From contig CAVYON010000034.1 in the NCBI GenBank assembly GCA_963770035.1, positions 248,001-312,000 of the forward strand: a stretch of DNA of 64,000 nt. The letters are read 5' to 3'. The translations under genes were made by a program, and so were the position numbers. Below, piece by piece: positions 62,865-64,000 of this stretch. Within the stretch, counting starts at the first letter, position 1. Each line of letters opens with the position of its first letter. This stretch comes from Roseiarcus sp963770035. Its GTDB lineage: Bacteria > Pseudomonadota > Alphaproteobacteria > Rhizobiales > Beijerinckiaceae. The notes below the pieces were generated by a model. That model was not told where the DNA came from. It worked only from the letters and a program-made list of their open reading frames with translations, and ran no database searches.

Positions 62865-64000
62865 GGCGACTCCTCGCCCGTATTGCACGGGTCGGGATCG
62901 ACAGGCTCCGGGCGCGGGCTCGGCGTATGGGCGATGGCGCGGAGCCGCAGCCAGGCCAGGAAAAAATAGAGGCAGGCGAGGCCGCCCAGGATCATGAACG
63001 GCCTGACCGAATCCGCAGGCGGTACGCCGCGCGCGGCCTGATCGAACAGGACCTCGCAGATACCAGCGCAGAGGCAGGATCGCGCCCCAGACGCGGGCGA
63101 AGCCGTTCATCGCGACGATCGGAAATCCGACGCCGGCGAAGCCGAAGGCCGGGTTGCAGAAGATGGCGATCAGGCTCAGGCCCGAGGCCAGATTCTGCGT
63201 CAGCAGAACGAGCAGCGCCCCGAGCCCGAGATAGCCGAGAACATGCAGGCATGCGGCCGCCGCGACCATGACGGGATCGCCGCGAAACGAGACGGCGTAC
63301 AAGGCGTGCAGAATGACGGCGACGACGACCTCCATGAGGACGAACAGGCCGAACAGCGGCATGAGCTTGCCGATCAGCGCGACCAGCGGACGACCGCCCG
63401 CGGCGCGCAACCACGCGCGTTTGCTGCGGCGCGAGAACTCCGAGCCGACGGCGTAGCCTGCCGCCAGCGCTACGACGACGTGCAGCACGGTCGGCAGGAT
63501 CGCGCGCAGCAGGAACTGCGCGTAGTTCAATGCCGGGTTCGAGAGGACGTATTGCTCGGAGACAAGGGCGCCGGGCCGGTAGCCGCCGCCGTCGCCGCCC
63601 CGCGGCAGCGTGGCCGTAGCCGCGGCGATCGCATTGGCGATCGTGGAATTGGCGTTGTTGCCGGGGGTGAAATATTGCCGGTTGTAGAGTGTCACGATCT
63701 GGGGGCGCTGGCGGGCAAGGAGATCGCGTTCGAAATTCTCCGGGATGTAGACGGCGGCGATCGTCTCGCCGGAGCGGATCGCCCTCATCGCGCTCGTCAT
63801 GTCTCCCGAACGTTCGGCGACGCTGACGCCGGGGGCCGACCCGAGCGCCTGGACGTAGGTGAGCGAAGTCGCCGAGCGATCGGCGTCGACGATCGTGACC
63901 CTGAGATTGCGGATGACGGCGTTGCTGAAGGTTAAGGTCAGGACGGCGAAGGCGATCACCGGAACGATGATCGACAAAAGGAGCGCGACCTCGTCGCGCC
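62865..64000 (-). CDS. ABC-2 type exporter permease, first copy (5' end beyond the window, one frameshift)
   Basis: Reads from the right edge: VIAFAVLTLTFSNAVIRNLRVTIVDADRSA, then an extracytoplasmic domain and membrane helices (LLRAILPTVLHVVVALAAGYAVG, GLGALLVLLTQNLASGLSLIAIFC, GFPIVAMNGFARVWGAILPLRWYL). A frame change near 63000-63030 is followed by MILGGLACLYFFLAWLRL near 62995. Tandem YhhJ-like permeases with an HlyD-type adaptor are a known exporter layout; an ATPase gene is expected upstream. Confidence 0.68.

Noticed and set aside
1..64000. CRISPR arrays, rRNA genes and complete insertion sequences
   Set aside because: No regularly spaced repeats, rRNA signatures or transposase genes were seen anywhere in the window.

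Overview
The window is high-GC (roughly two-thirds G+C) alphaproteobacterial chromosome. Pointers are the lepB-rnc-era order, the erpA/dgt-argS-SPOR-nagZ block, a ceramide-glucosyltransferase-like enzyme, a Tat-signal protein and many ATGA stop/start overlaps. Hyphomicrobiales (Rhizobiales) is the best guess; genus is not resolvable from sequence alone. No CRISPR array, rRNA or recognisable insertion sequence was seen. The only tRNA is tRNA-Glu(UUC) with an encoded CCA.

Layout. 1-5.5 kb: end of an unknown gene, a SAM methyltransferase, a GT21-like glycosyltransferase behind a TrpB2-type PLP enzyme, a lipid A acyltransferase and a small unknown ORF. 5.6-14 kb: a complete Nit1C cluster on the minus strand (Sll0783-like protein, nitrilase, radical SAM enzyme, GNAT, AIR-synthase-like protein, GT4 glycosyltransferase, MSMEG_0570-like protein, flavin oxidoreductase), preceded by a consensus sigma-54 promoter and a divergent MocR regulator. 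14.5-18.7 kb: an RND efflux pump and its adaptor. 18.9-24.6 kb: an unusual Mrp-type cation/proton antiporter operon. 24.6-33 kb: phosphoesterase, AI-2E-type permease, adenine deaminase, pyridoxal kinase, PhzF-like and Nudix proteins, small exported proteins. 33-36.6 kb: duplicated PilZ genes and a LysR gene with a partial copy, the copies differing by an exact 30-bp inversion. 36.9-43.9 kb: nagZ, SPOR protein, argS, dgt, erpA, hydrolase. 44-48.9 kb: small proteins, a possible cysteine-peptidase-fold protein, a hydrolase, a YcaQ-like protein and a broken higBA module. 49.0-52.5 kb: a clearly AT-rich island holding one very large gene, split here by one missing base: helical N-terminus, beta-sandwich, STAND/AAA ATPase, PRTase-like C-terminus. 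53.1-56.8 kb: era, rnc, lepB, quinone oxidoreductase. 57-64 kb: tRNA-Glu, RidA, His-rich exported protein, cytochrome b561, GGCT-like protein and an ABC-2 exporter operon riddled with frameshifts.

Strongest leads: (i) the island gene at 49.0-52.5 kb, a candidate conflict/defence protein inserted into higB; (ii) the nitrogen-starvation promoter driving Nit1C; (iii) the 30-bp microinversion at 33.9/34.5 kb; (iv) a three-copy intergenic repeat with iterated ACAGG motifs. Caveat: one-base frameshifts recur in otherwise well-conserved genes (AIR-synthase-like, SPOR, dgt, ycaQ, the island gene, and about eight in 60.7-62.9 kb). Many are probably residual sequencing indels rather than pseudogenes.
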